Source: Apostichopus japonicus
Taxonomy: Eukaryota; Echinodermata; Holothuroidea; Aspidochirotida; Stichopodidae
Length of the DNA stretch: 64,000 bases
NCBI RefSeq assembly: GCF_037975245.1
Contig: NC_092576.1
Coordinates: 7,497,501 to 7,561,500 of the forward strand
Reading direction: 5' to 3'
Each line of letters begins with the position of its first letter. Positions within the stretch are counted from its first letter, which is position 1. A program made the translations under genes and the position numbers. Shown here piece by piece: positions 21,374 to 35,310 of the stretch. The notes under the pieces are model-generated. The model searched no databases. It was not told the origin of the DNA and saw only the letters and a program-made list of their open reading frames with translations.

Positions 21374-24300
21374 TCTAAGTCTCTCAAGTGATGCATTGTG
21401 TTTCAACTGTCTTATTTATAACTAGCCAAAATTTGTACAAAATAACAATGCCATGCATCCAAAAGGTTATTGAGTCAGTACATTTCCATAATGTAACTAT
21501 TACAAAAGCTGAGTGCACCTAATTAAAAGTTAACATCCTCCAAAAATATATATAACACAAAAATTTGATAAAGCCTTCTATCCCCTCCCTTGCATATACT
21601 GTAAGTCATTTTGTTAAGTCTATTTAGATCCACCAAGTTGACTAAATGTGCAATATTCAGTGTTAAAGATCTGAGCTCTGTATTGGCCCAAAATATATTG
21701 GAGAGAAGTGTACAATAAAAATTGAAATAATGCACATCTACACTCTGACCATTTGATATTTATTTGATTGGCACTGTTAATGTTTTCTCAGACAAATTTG
21801 ATGATCAACATTCTCAATCTCAAGATGAATGACAACAGCCCACTATCCAAGGGAATAACACTGTACGATGTAGCTGCCATGCAGTGAAAAAGTCAATATT
21901 GGAACGGTTGCAATCATAGCTAGAGCACAGATGCCGCCTGGGACAGACTGATGTGGTGACCTACTGCATCATTGACAGCAATATTTTCTGAATTAACCAA
22001 AAAGTAAGTTAATATTCTGTAGGTTTGACATCGCATAAACTTGATACCATAGGACTCTATTATCTCAAATACGAGTAACATCTGAGGTAATTTATTCCAA
22101 AGTTATGGAATGAAGAAAGAAACAATCAGAAGGGATGAAAACTTTTGTATGATCTGGTTAATGTGGTGGTATCTTTTCCTCTATGTCCATAGTATTTAAC
22201 TACACTAGAGCTATATCCACTCTCTGGTTTTTAATCTTAAAGGTCAATGCAAGACAACACCAAATTGTCAGGCTAGGTCCACATAAAATGTACATGCATA
22301 TTTAAATTTTGAAACCTTTACAATTGGTAAAGCTTGAATGACTTGCAACTTTTAAAAGCACTTGCTATGGTAGGGAGCTGTTTCAGCTCCAATTGAATGC
22401 ATGGCTGCATAAATAAAATGTGTAATGTTGTATACAAGGCAAGATGAATCAAGAATTAATGGGCCCAAAATGGGATGGATAAACGAATTGAAATTTACAG
22501 TGAAAATAGTATATATGAAAGGTTGTGAGATGATTAAAATATTGGCTGAATTACAGGAGATTTAGTTTTGTAAAGCAGTTCATTGTTTTCTTCATTTGTA
22601 GAGTGTGAGGTCATGTGAGGTCTAATCGGTAATCGCAAAACATTCCAAGCTATATTGCGCGTGCTATAATTGGGACCAAATCAGCATATCTTTAAGAGAA
22701 AGCTTTTCTTTTTGTACCAACAGATGGATAGATCTACAGGCTAATACAGTAAAGGATATGCTCTAATTAGAAATGCCAGGCAAGATTGTCACACAGTTTA
22801 CAGTGGGGTGAATACAATCATCAACCAAGCTTTTCATCATGCTGTACATAGTGGTATACAGTAGCTCCTTGTTGGGCTTATCAATTAAAAGCTTGCATAG
22901 AAGCCGATGCCAAGCAAAGCAAAAGTATGTCCTGTAAATCGCGAAGTAGATTCACACATCTCATGTATATCCTCTGGGACACAGCACATCTTTCAATGGA
23001 GTTAGGAAGTTGCTGGGAATAGTTGTTGGATTGGCACAGTAATGTAGTATTTGCTTCACATAAATGCAGAGCAGTAACAGAAAACTAACTAGTTCCAGGA
23101 TATGTTACACTGTTACACCATATGAAAGATAGAGGAAATTAATAGTATAAGCTTCAAGCAGACAGAACCAAGAGAATGCAGACCAGTCTTCATGGGAAGT
23201 CTTCTACATATTTAACTGTATGAATGGACTCATTCTTTTGCAATGTACTTCTTGAAATATTTTAGTTTGGTGACATTGTGGCACTACATGTTTTTGTAAG
23301 TATTAGGGAACATTTGCAGCTGCTTGTCAAGAACATGGAACTTGTTATACAACTGAAGTGGTCCTGATGCTTAAGTGTTGAGGTTACTGGATATTTTGCT
23401 GCCTTACCTTGCTTTAACTGTTCTTAAATGCATTTCTCATGTTTTAAGATGTTTTAATTTTGTATTCCAAACAAGATCAGCAAGCCATAGTACAGTAATT
23501 TTCAACAACCACCACACAGATACTTGTGCAGGACTAAGGGTATTTGTTAAGCAGATTACTATTATAAAAATCTTTCAAACTTTTATCCCTCAAAATCTCC
23601 AGGGGTACACTGCATTGTTTCTGAACCACAGTTTCACAATTCTACAAGTGGGGTTCAGGGGTTATGCTATGGGAAAAGTTTACAATGTTAGGCCTGACTT
23701 AATTACTGAAAGCTTGTGGTCTTTTATTACACCAAGAACCAGTTTATTCTTTAAACAAAATTAAATTATTTCCCCTGAAAATTGAGGGGAGTGAATACAG
23801 CAAAGGCACATGCAACTAGCACCAATGTCATGGAAACCTAGTGCAGCCCAATGAAACATACTGTAAAACCACAACACTTGTAACTATAGGTATGAAATTG
23901 TGCAATCCAGGGGTATAGTGTATAATGTTGTCCCTCCAAGCATGGAAACTCCATGATATTGTGGTAATTTGCATTGGTTACGGTATTAGATACAGCCTAT
24001 ACTGGTAAGTCTAGATAAATACTTGAGGTATAAGTTAGTTCCCAAAATGTTTCTCATGTATGAGAGAGGTCAGTAAATTGAGGTCATGAAATAGTGCAAG
24101 TATCCTGGTTTATGTGAAATAAATCTTGTGGAAAATATAAACTGGGATTGAAAATACAATCAACTGCTTGAATATGATTGTACAATTTTTATTGTGTCTC
24201 GTCTTTTAATATCATGCTAATCTCCACTACTGTATGTGTTTGGTAATAAGCCAGATTTCTGGGTAGAAGTTTAAAAAAACAAATCGTCAACAATTTTTGA

Positions 24301-24890
24301 TGAATTTTAAGCAATCGCATTCACTGCCTCTATCTCTCTTTATGTTTTGAGTCAGCAACACAGTATACTGTACAGTAGTGAAAAGAAATGGACACTTTCT
24401 GTTGTATTCCTGATCAATTGAAAATTGTTTGTTGTTTGACTGTTTGTAGCAGTATTCCTCTGAGGAGTGCAAAAAATAAACATACAGTGAACAGTTGCAA
24501 CTGCGCATGCATTTATGCATTACTTAAATTATGTTCTGATGCAATTCATGTAATATTCACTGTCGATTTTAGTTCAAAACTGCCAGTATACCATTAGTTC
24601 CTGAGCCATAATTTTTTTGCTTTAAAAATCTGGCTTTGAGTGTATAGTATTTTGTCAAAAACATAAAAGTGGAGGGGCTGCTTATCATCATTCCCTGAAC
24701 AGGCTTTACCCAATTTGTTAACTATAATGGTAACATATCAAAATGTCTGGGGGACTTGCCACAGTGCTGACAGTTTTCAAATATTTCCATGGTTCCACCA
24801 GGGATGTTAGAGATGGACAAACAACATTTGACCTTTCTTTAACGTTTGTTTCGTGCCGACATTAATACTGTTTTTGGTCCAATACTAATA
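21374..24890. other. 3.5 kb without a supportable feature
   Basis: AT-rich, with frequent TACTGTA/TACAGTA heptamers. Open frames reach about 130 codons (for example 23375-23764 +) but lack domain resemblance, plausible splice context or biased composition. I see nothing else. Confidence 0.5.
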
Positions 24891-24898
24891 CCTAAATA

Positions 24899-25792
24899 GG
24901 GTGACAGGACAAAATCCCCCCCGGACAAAGTCCCCCTAGGACAAAATCCCCCAGAGCCAATATCCCCCTAGGACAAAATCCACCCAAGCCAAAATCTCCC
25001 CAAGCTATAAAAAATCCCATCAATTCTTTACAAAAATGTGTCATCCCGGTCCCCGGTATCGTCATCCAGTACCCTCACCAGTATTTCCATTGGTACTCTC
25101 AGTGGTACTCTCAGTGGTTCCCGGACCAGTACTCCGACCATACCCCGACCGGTACCTTAATAGTGAGCCTGACAGTTACCCCCACCGGTACCCCTCCCTG
25201 ACCAGTACCCTGGACTGTACCCCGGCTCGTACCCCGGCCGGTACCTCGACCGGTATCCCAACTGGTATCCTGAAAGGCACTCTGACACATACTCTGACAC
25301 GTACCCTTACTAGTACTGGTACAATAAACAGTAATTTGACCGGTCCCTTAAATGTCACACCATGGAGCTATATCCCATGGCCACACTAACAGGTAGCCTC
25401 GCAATTACCCTCAATAATCTCCCGACCAGTCCCCTGACCAGTATCCGGACTGGTATCCTGACCAGTACCCTAACCAGTACACTGAGTGGAACCCTGACTG
25501 GTAGAGTGACCAGTATGATGACCGGTACCCTGACCAGTCACATGACCAGTACCTTGACCGGTACCCTCACAGGTACCCTAACAGGAGCCCTCACAGTAAC
25601 ACTCGCCAGTACCCTCACTAGTACCCTGACCAGTCCCCTGACCAATCCCCTGAACGGTACCCTAACCAGTGCAATGTCCCATGCCTTGACTGTCACACCT
25701 GGGCCATCCCTGGTTGTTGCAGGCAGGCTTTGTATGGGTCAGGGGGATATTGTCCGGGGAGATTTTGTCCGGGGGGATTTTGCCCTAGAACC
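24899..25792. mobile_element. 894-bp TIR element with 8-bp TSD and internal GGTACC-rich minisatellite
   Basis: It is bounded by a perfect 8-bp repeat CCTAAATA (24891-24898 and 25793-25800). The left end GGGTGACAGGACAAAATCC is mirrored by GGTTCTAGGGCAAAATCC. The phrase GGACAAAATCCCCC recurs several times in each arm in opposite orientations. Between the arms, 25043-25690 is a minisatellite of about 12-bp units (GACCAGTACCCT and variants) containing many GGTACC palindromes. The 12-bp period makes a Thr-Leu-Thr-Gly repeated frame, not a gene. The TSD length fits hAT. Confidence 0.78.
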
Positions 25793-25958
25793 CCTAAATA
25801 GCACTCAAAACGGATAATGGTGCCAGACGGTACCTGTACGTTGTCTGCTAGATTCATACGATGTCAAAAGGCTAGAACATGCACTATAATACTGTTATCA
25901 GTCGTGAGTAGGTACACACTCATCTCACATCAGTATTTGTTTCTAATGTCATAACAGG

Positions 25959-26285
25959 CAGTGGCGGAGCGTCCATACAGTCAGGCGGGGGGGGGGGGGC
26001 GGACTCAAATGTGAAGCTGGCGCCCTTTTCAGCTATTCACCACTTTTTACTTATTCGCGATTATATACTTTTTTATTGCGCTCTCATCTACCTATTGACA
26101 TTTGTCACATTTTGTTGGCGATGGCACCTATACCTAAAGGGTCATTTCCGGCGATATAGGGAGTATCTTTACTCAAAAGATTTCTGTACGCTCTGCGCCA
26201 ACCTGTGGTGGCGCTCCGCTTAGATAAAGTCGAAAGCGCCCGTACAGACCTTTCTCGCCCCTCTGACCAATATCCCTAGCTTCCT
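25959..26285. mobile_element. Truncated hAT-type MITE, inverted relative to 2395-2763
   Basis: Starts CAGTGGCGGAGCGTCC and matches the complement of the 2395 element through cttttcagc, ttttgttggcg and gtcatttccggcgatatagg. It loses the other terminus near tatccctagcttcc, where another poly-G element joins. Confidence 0.75.
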
Positions 26286-26822
26286 AGCTTCTCGAGGGGG
26301 TGGGCGCTTGGGGGGGGGGCTTGACCAATTCCTGGGAGGGCGCTTGTTACTACCTGAGTGGAGTGCCACCATGGGTTGGCGCTCAGCGTACGGGAAATTT
26401 TCAGCTATAAAGACCCCCTAGATCGTTGGAAATAACACTTCCCAGGCCTTGTAAGCTCCTCTAAAGTTTCACAACATCCTTTATTTTGAGATCCCCATGT
26501 CTTGATATGGTCATCAAATAGTTTAGAGAAATAGAAGAAAAAAGACAATCCGGTAAGTTGCTTTGAAATATCATGACATATCTCGGCCTATGCGCTATGT
26601 CACGTCAGGTTTTGCAGCAACTATAGCCTACTGCCGGTCCGCGGTCGAAGGGTCGTTCATGAGTGGTCATCATGGAGATTCGATACCATGCAGACCAATG
26701 AATGATATATTTTTCGCACATGTAATTTTTTCGACACCCAAAATCCCAGTGGGCGGGCGACAAGCTTTCATGGGGCTGTCGCCCCCACCCCTCCCCCCCC
26801 CCCCGTGGCTACGCCACTGGGT
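26286..26822. repeat. Composite of poly-G/poly-C MITE fragments
   Basis: Contains a second gtgccaccatgggttggcgc core (about 26365-26385) and a right terminus gtggctacgccactg at about 26808-26819 with a poly-C tract. Left ends are not resolvable. Confidence 0.5.
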
Positions 26823-29714
26823 ACATGGTGCCGAAGCACATATCTTCCAAGTACTGTCTCCAACTTTCAATTGTTTCAAGCTACTATGTGACCAAAAAGA
26901 AGTTCTCAAGATGAAGTTGCAGATCTGAAAGGACCAGTAATTTTACTAAGAAACCTTTCGACCACGTACACCTTTGAAGTAGGATAGGATTACACAGTAT
27001 TTGAATTCTTCATCGATCGGCTTGTATTAAATTAGCTGAAACTCTATAGACCAGTCTTTCAAGGTTTAAAGAAATGGCTCCTTATATAGTTGGCATGATT
27101 CAAATTCATCCAGTGCAAATTCATCCAGATGCAAATTCATCAATATAATTGATCGAGAACTTGCTAGAACAGTAAGCTGTCTGAATTAGCATCTTCAGAT
27201 CGAATATGGGTTTGCTGAGTTAGGGAGCAATATGTTCGAAGTACAAGGACCAACCAATGAACACAATTTTAACATAAGAGGCAGAAATAAGACACTATAG
27301 CAGAAATCATTATGTCTTCTTTCTGTTTATTACTGAAAAATGCAAATATTTTCATTAAAATCAATATGAAATTTCATGTTACTTTCAGAAATATATAAAC
27401 AAAGCAACTTCTACAACTTCAGCTCATTCACATTCATGCTATCAGCTAGAAAATTTACCATGAGGCATATTTTCTATGAGGCATTGATGTGAATACCACT
27501 GACATAACTTGTGCTATTCAAATGGATAAAGGGCTTGGTCAAGTCATGAATAAGGCTCTGCCCCATATATTGCACATGTACAAAAAGGGTTACTGCTTTA
27601 CATGCAATACTTTTTTGATGGGGGAGAGAGGGGTGGGGGAGATGTGGTAACATGTTGAAAAGACCACTTCTTTTAATTTGTCATTTTTCTTTTGAACATA
27701 TGCAAATGTTCAAAAGAAATGAAAGCACTTGGAAATTTCTTAAAGAGATAGGCAGTTGTTGCCCTTGCACTGCTTTGAAGTCTGCACCACTGTAAATATT
27801 GTTGAAGGAGTGGAGTTCTGCGAATCTCTTGATAGTCAAGTAATAAATTTTTCTTTCGCTGTTTGTTAAACAGCTCCTAGCAGTAATATGTATTTACACG
27901 ACATTGTATCTGAGGTTCATTATGTAACCGCTGTTTTCTACATAAAGTCAAATTAAAAACCAATGTTAAACTTGTTCACCTGCAATGGTCTAAATTCAGA
28001 AAGTACATCAATATCATAACTCTTTTGCATGTTGTATAACGGTACTGAATTTGAAGTGGATTATATTTATCAATGAATATAGCAATGTTTTGGGTAAAAA
28101 CAATTAAAGCATCCACTTGAACTTCATGTTTTCCTTGCATTGTTTGCTACTTCCTCCTATCTAGATTCGAAAGGGACATATAGACAAATGCTCAAACAAC
28201 ATTTAACCTTGTTTCCCACAAAAAATGTTCTGTCCCAGTTTCTGTAAACTACTCGGGATAAATGGAGGTGTGGGGGGGGGGGGGGAGTTGGACAGGTTGT
28301 ATTTGATTTTGTATTTGACAATAAAATTCACCTTCCCAAGGAAGTAATACAGTTCTTTAAGTAGCATTTTATGAAGGACCCACAGTATGTAACGATATCA
28401 GAATTGGTTATTGCCTCCTGCTGAAATGTCCAATAAAGACTCGCAGTATTGGAATGTTCATCAGATTCCTCATTTATAGAAACATCTGTGTTTATTGAAA
28501 CTTTCTTAGGATGTTGCCAACAAGATGCAGTTGAAGTCTACTGTACCTTGTTGTCAAAGGTGGAGCTCACAAAAAGTCCTATCAACTAGTCTTATTCAAG
28601 CAGTGACAACATATGGGAAAAAAGAAAAGCAAAATATGGTTCAATTTTGTTAATATTATTTTGAACTATTTATCCCAACACCCTATCCTCCTTTTAAGAC
28701 TTTTGCAAGCTTGTAAACCAGTTACAGCACTCATGCAACATGATATGACAAAGGTTCATTGCCAGAACATGAACCTAGCAATTTGGAGTAAATTTGTTAA
28801 AAGAATGATGAAGTTAATACACTGAAATATTGAATGGGGCTCAAAAGAGCTTAAGAAGTCTTTTGAGGTACATTACTTGTTCTGATAAATATATTAATTG
28901 CCCTAAGATTCAGCTATTAAAGCAGCTACTAGTCAGATACTAGATAGTATGGGATCATGAATGTTTTCAGATTTTACCTATATTGGCCTCAAATAACCTT
29001 TGACTTGGCGAAGAGCACTCAGCACATGATACACCTGCATACAAACTTCAGTTCATCATTCCAATATTGAACTACCATGTTAACATGGCTTTCAGTTTCA
29101 GATATCTAGTTATCTCACATGGGCTTCTGCTATACTGTTTATAGAATAGTACTCAATGTCAGAAACCTATATGCACTACATATGACTACCAACTTTTCCT
29201 TGTTGAGTTAGATGCTCTATGTTACTCTACTGACCTTGAGTAGCCTTTGACCCTCAATGAAGCCAACACCTACTGAAAATTCCATTTTAAATATAAAATT
29301 AATGAAATGATTCAGAAAATACTTTATCAGAAAGGAAAACTATTATAAACACTTCTGTTCATACTGACCTCAGCGTAAACAATTTAGAGACCAAGAACAT
29401 ATGGTATAATAACTATTAGCTAACATTTCTTCCTTCTACTCTGCAATTTTGAGAGAACAATAAGCAAAATTGATACTGGCAAATGTAACATGGCAACAAT
29501 AACAATAATTCACAAATGATGATGACATCAGAAAAAGTAGCAACCATGACAATGATGATGATTTGAAAATCTTAATGAGCAATCCTAAATGTAACTAGAA
29601 TATCACTTTTAGTAGAGCAGGGTTCTCACAAGCCCGTTTTAACCTGGCGGTGGTCGTGGTTTGAATATGATTTTGCCTCTCCCTGCATGGTTTGAAAGTT
29701 GAGCGCCCGGGCTG
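26823..29714. other. 2.9 kb without a supportable feature
   Basis: AT-rich. A short tandem of gcaaattcatcca occurs near 27110-27150 and isolated poly-G tracts at 27618 and 28268. No exon or element boundaries seen. Confidence 0.5.
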
Positions 29715-31030
29715 AACATTTATGAACCAGGAAAAGCTTGCTGCCACTTATCTGGTCCGAAAAAATTATAGCATGAGGTAAATTTCCTCCTGGGTGCATA
29801 ATTATCATAACAGGTCAAGAATTTTTACCAAAGGTGATCATATTTGAATATCTGGAGTCGGCTCAGACTTGAAGGGTCTTGGATTTGGCTCATACCAAGT
29901 GGACTTGACTACAGCTCTGCCATAAATATAAAAAGATAATGGATTGTTAATAATTTATTATATGATGTTGAGAAGGTAGAGACTTAGAAAGTTAACTCCT
30001 AAATGTAATGGATAGCATTAAACTCTTCGTTTCACGAACAAAAGGATTCTCAAATACAGTACTAGCACATTACAGCTGAAATAATGGATCACCAATACGA
30101 TGCAGTGAAGAAAGGGAGTTTAATAAAGAGCATCCCTCAATGTAATGACTACAGTAGGATAAAACTCTTAGTTTCACTAACAAAAGGATACCACATGCAG
30201 TACCAACAAGAGGGATGCCCATTATATTGAGGGTCCACTAGACTTAAGGTTTGCTAGACCCAACAACCCCATTGTGGGAAGCATTATTGAGCGTCTAGTT
30301 AGCATTTATTGGGTAACTGAAAGTATTGAAGGACCTTGGTGACTCCCCTCCCAGTAGTTTTATAACATTTATGAACCAGGAAGAGCTTGCTGCCACTTAT
30401 CTGGTCCGAAAAAATTATAGCATGAGGTAAATTTCCTCCTGGGTGCTTAATTATCATAACAGTTCAAGAATTTTTACCGAAGGTGATCTTTGGTATCTGG
30501 AGTCGGCTCGGAATTGAGGGGTCTTGTATTTGGCTCAGACCAGATGGACTCGGACTCTGGCTAATTGGACTCGACTACAGCTCTGTCATAAATATAAAGA
30601 GATAATGGATTGTTAATAATTTATTATATGATGTTGTGAAGGTAGACACTTAGAGAGTACTCCTAAATGTAATGGATAGCATTAAACTCTTCGTTTCACT
30701 AACAAAAGGATTCTCAAATACAGTACTAGCAACATTACAACTAGAATAGTTGATTACCAATACGCTGCAGTGAAGTAAGGGAGTTTAATAAAGAGCATCC
30801 CTCAATGTAATGACTAGGATGAAACTCTTAGTTTCACTAACAAAAGTATACCACATGCAGTACCAACATGGGGGGGGGGGGGAGGATGCCCATTACATTG
30901 AGGGTCCACTAGACTTAAGGTTTGCTAGACCCAAAATCCCCATTGTGGGAAGCATTATTGAGCATCTAGTTAGCATTAATTGGGTAACTGAAGTATTAAA
31001 AGACCTTGGTGTCTCCCCTCCCAGCAGTAT
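29715..31030. repeat. Two tandem copies of a ~650-bp unit
   Basis: Unit 1 starts at aacatttatgaaccagg (29715), unit 2 at 30364, offset 649 bp. Each unit contains two related sub-blocks around aatgtaatg...aaactctt.gtttcactaacaaaagg. A further partial sub-block follows at about 31090-31165. The copies differ by scattered substitutions and a poly-G expansion in unit 2 (30870). Non-coding. Confidence 0.88.
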
Positions 31031-34000
31031 AACAACTGGAATAATGGATTGGTGAAACAATGTTTTATTTGATACAGCGAAGTAAGGGAGTTACATGAAT
31101 AATAGTTAATGCAATGAATATGATTAAAATCTTTGTTTTACTAACAAAAATTATTCTCAAATACAGCAACATAAGAATTTGTATAAATGGATTACAGTAT
31201 TAATAATGAATTTTATGATGCTGTGAAGGAAGAAAATTCATTAACAAATTTTAATTTGTATGCTGCATGTCATATACCTGTCCAGAAACTAAAAAGAAAA
31301 ATTCAAACTCACAGAATGCACTGTACCTGGCTCCAAGCAATGACATATAAATCTAGTCCGCATTGTATCTACAGAAGTTGTTTGTCCGATTTTAATCGAA
31401 AGCCTTTCCTTTCATTGAAAATTTTGATCTTCAGTAAAAATATTCTTCTGTCTGCAGATTTTATTGATGACAGTACTTCCTTCTCTTGTGGAGAAATTCC
31501 ACCAGCTCTTGTTAACCTACAACAAACCAAAACAACATTTCAATCATATGTCAAAGTTTCACTGAAGTAAATTCCATGTAAATATTTTTTAAAGCCTCAC
31601 ATTTTGATATTGACATTGTTGCAAAAGGTACAAATAAACACATCACAATCAAGGTTAAAATGTGATGGTGTTTTAACACCTCAAGTCTTTGCTTCACAAT
31701 CCTACCTACAATTCATTCCAGCCTGCCAGATGGCAGATTTACAGTACATTTGGTTTTCAAAGACTACACATAAAGTCATTTCAATTCTGATAACATTTTA
31801 TGATGGTGGAAGTAGCAAAGTAAAACAAAAGGTTTGGCAGTGGACTTGGTGGGAAGTGGAAAGTCTTTCTTACATAATTAATTTGTTAGCCGTTGCCTTA
31901 GATCGTTTACAGTTTTTGAAAATAAACAGCAAATTTTCATCATCTTTGTTCGTGTTGAAACTTAGTACAGTAAATTTATATTATGTATAGTGTGTGTTGA
32001 TCAGACTTAGAGGATATTAAAGGGAAGGCTTTAGAAAACTAACTTCAGGTCATAGGGATTTAAAATATATCTCACAGTCAATACTTACTGAATATATATT
32101 AAAGACAACTGGGGATGTTTGCAATATATGCTTGTGGGAGCTCCTTATTTCCATGTAAGCCATTTCTCGCTACATCCCATGGTCAGCATGAACCAGCAGC
32201 TCAAAGTTACAGTATTTTGATATCCTGCGTCGACCTTGAAATTGTGCAGCCCTGTACTTCTTGCAATAAAGTGGAGCATATCTGCTGTGGTGTTCTCATT
32301 CTGCATTCATGCATTCCTCAAATTGTGCCAAATTTAAGCCATCTTTTCTGACAAGAGAATGAACATAAATAAGTCCAGATAATTGTTTCATAAATTGCAA
32401 GTGGAAGTCTTGACAGTGCAGTTCCCTATTTGATGTCAATACTTAGTGTACATGTTGTCCAATATTCATGTCAGTTTAGTTAATTTAGCTATCACTTTTT
32501 TCATGGAAACCGCATATGCAACAATTGAGAAAAATGCCACACTACTAAGTTTGAATATTGATCTATTATTTGGTATGTAAGTTGTACCCAGGAATTTAGC
32601 ATGCAATCACTTCAAGAGATTGACTGAGTATTCATGCATGGTTCAATGCCTCATCTCGCATGCAGTTCATTTACTTAAAAGTTGCATGCACCCTAGACTA
32701 TGTATACCGGTACATTTAGTCCCTCAACGTATCATTTGGGGTTTAAGCTCAGGACTACTCGTGTACACAGACTTTGGCATTATGACTGAGTTCATTTTTA
32801 ATGTTTGGTTTCAATGATGTTGAAACTTTCCACTCACGATGGCATATGTGTGCGTGTGCATTGGTAGGAGTACTGTGTTTGTGATCCTAGCTTGTAAACA
32901 CAGTTTCTCATGACAGTAAGCTTTATTGGACAGATCTCATAGTTGGTACAGTATGTATGTATAGATGCATCACAAGTATAAGAAGCCTATTGTTTTTGGT
33001 GAAGGTCAAAGGTACTTTAGGTAAAAATGGTCAAATTGTGAAAACTCAATTTGAAGCATGGATAGATCTATTTATTGGTATGTCTAGGCCAGTGGTTGGG
33101 TCAACAGGGCAAACTTGTGAAAACCTTATTTAAACCATACATCTCAAAGCAGGGTACACTAGCTTGCAGAGATACATAATGTTAATTATCATGTTATATC
33201 GCTACAGAAGGCTTTCAGTGGTCTTTTTAGATCCCCAACTGTCACTTTGAAAATGTTGTTTATCACAGTTCTCAATAGTTTTTTGCTGTATATTATTAAG
33301 ATACAATAAGTTGTACATGCAGCCTACACATATACAGTAGCATACATGTCAAATTGACAAATTCATAAAATGAAACTTATTACATAATGGAAACCATGTG
33401 CAGTGCAGTTTGCATAATGGTGATCTATTTATACACCCAACCAGCTAGTATCGGATCATAGCAACATGTTACCACATGTATGCATTTAAGTGTTTTGTCA
33501 CACAGTACAGTGCTAACATCATACAAGGGAGTTTTATTTGTTCCATAACAACTCTGATCATAATAGCCTGTTCGTGCAGGGAGTTGTAATGGAACAACTC
33601 CCTGGTTTGTGCTATGGACATGAGAACTATTTAGTGCCTGTTGAACATTAGTCTTGTGCATTTTCATGTTACTTACTAACACCAAATTACTGCACACAGA
33701 TGGTCATTTTTAAAAGTATGAAAACTGAATACAATCAAGAGCTTTTATTTGGACATGATACCCAATATGAAACTACTTTAGTTGCACATACTGTATGTAT
33801 GCTGGTTTTTATATCATGAATGATTTTTATAGGAGCCATGAATTTTTTTTTTTTATGAAGCAGGTCTGGATTCCCTTGGCATTATAACCTGATTGAAATT
33901 TAACCTCTGTGATTGCACTTATATGTGAGACCATTGATCAACCTAAGTAATAGCTTTTAATGATGAAGACACAGATAACAATTTCATAACTCATTAGTGT

Positions 34001-34822
34001 GAACACAATGCAAGGTTCAATGAGGTACTGTTATTTCCTTAAAATGCATAGCTGGTGGTTTTTCAACATACTCTAATCCTTTCAAATATGTAACACTGAA
34101 TCTTTACACTTTTCCATTGATATATCACAGACTGTGTGTTTTTGTTATGGGACTCCGTAAAACTGGATCAAACCTAGCAATTTTGGACAAGGAATTTTCT
34201 CTTTTCGCAAAAACTCCTAAGTGCTCAAGTGACTGTACAGTAGGTCACCCTGTGAAGGCATTGTGGGACTTTGAGGAATACTTTTGATCAAGCTATTACT
34301 TCAGCACTATTAACACTACCCACATCATAACGTTAATATCAAAATGCCTAAATTACTTAGCCATGATTGCGTTGTTATTCTAAAATGAATACTCAATTGT
34401 TTACCTTCAGCCATGATTCATCCCATAGGTGCAGGGGAAAAAAACTCATGTTACAAAAAATTGTTGTACACTGCTACACTGAGGCCCTATGTGACTTACT
34501 GTAGTTCTCTGAATCAGAACCAATGACACACCACTACTACTGTACACACAGGGCTAAGTGATGCACACTTACACATATAGAGAATATTGTGGGGATGAAT
34601 ATTGTACTGAGACGGGAAACGTTTTCACATTTTTTTTTACTTTTGTAACTCGTTTATGAAATCTATCAGGGCCTTTCTTTTACTGTAGTGTTCCGTTTGC
34701 TTGTGTATCTGTTTTTGTGGAGTTGTGACTTTCTGACTGCCTTATTTTATGGCAGAGAGATTGAGACATACCCAAAGATTTATATTTTGTGAAATGGTTC
34801 AAAATTGCATCGCACGAATGCA
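31031..34822. other. 3.8 kb without a supportable gene
   Basis: Open frames of 127-128 codons (31187-31570, 31604-31990 +) have no recognisable domain and no clear splice or promoter context. A diverged interspersed repeat, also at about 43680-43830, lies near 32940-33060 (shared core attgtttttggt then aggtcaaaggt). Confidence 0.5.
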
Positions 34823-35310
34823 AGTTCTTTCATACCCCTAAATTGACACATCTGTCGATAAGCTTACTGTAGTGAAGGCCTAAGTAAACATCCATTATCT
34901 TTAAATGCTGTTTGCTATGCTCTGAGGTAATTTTGTATTTTCTGAAATGGACAATAAATTTTCTATCTATCTGAGCCTCTAACCTCAGAAAGGTCAGGTC
35001 CCAGAGATTAGTGGTATAATATTGAGGTAGGCCTAATTTTGGTTATTTTTAGGGAGTAAGATTTCCAAATGCCCCAAAACATGCACAAACACAATTTGAT
35101 CAGCATATACCTGAAATGGATTCAAACTCATGAAATATTTAACTCTGCTTGGCTGCAAAAAGTTATGGTTGCCTGCTGTATAGTTGCTAGTACTAGCTAC
35201 AGTAGTAGTAGGCTAGTATAGTAATAGTACAGTAGTACTAGGCCTACTGTAGGCCTAGTACTAGGCCTAGTAATATTTGGAGGTGCGTCAATTATTAAGC
35301 CTTTACTTTA
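34823..35310. mobile_element. Second copy of the TAATTGACGCAC MITE, left-truncated
   Basis: Matches 20696-21090 and ends gtgcgtcaattattaagcc. It carries a 43-bp insertion near 34925-34968 (see findings) and a local run of repeated taggcctagta units at about 35195-35270. Confidence 0.65.

Noticed and set aside
25362-25817. 151-codon Thr-Leu-Thr-Gly repeat protein
   Set aside because: Produced by the 12-bp period of a minisatellite inside a transposon; no start context, splice sites or signal peptide.
31187-31990. Two adjacent + frames of 127 and 128 codons
   Set aside because: No domain resemblance, no shared frame or splice sites, and AT-rich composition expected by chance.
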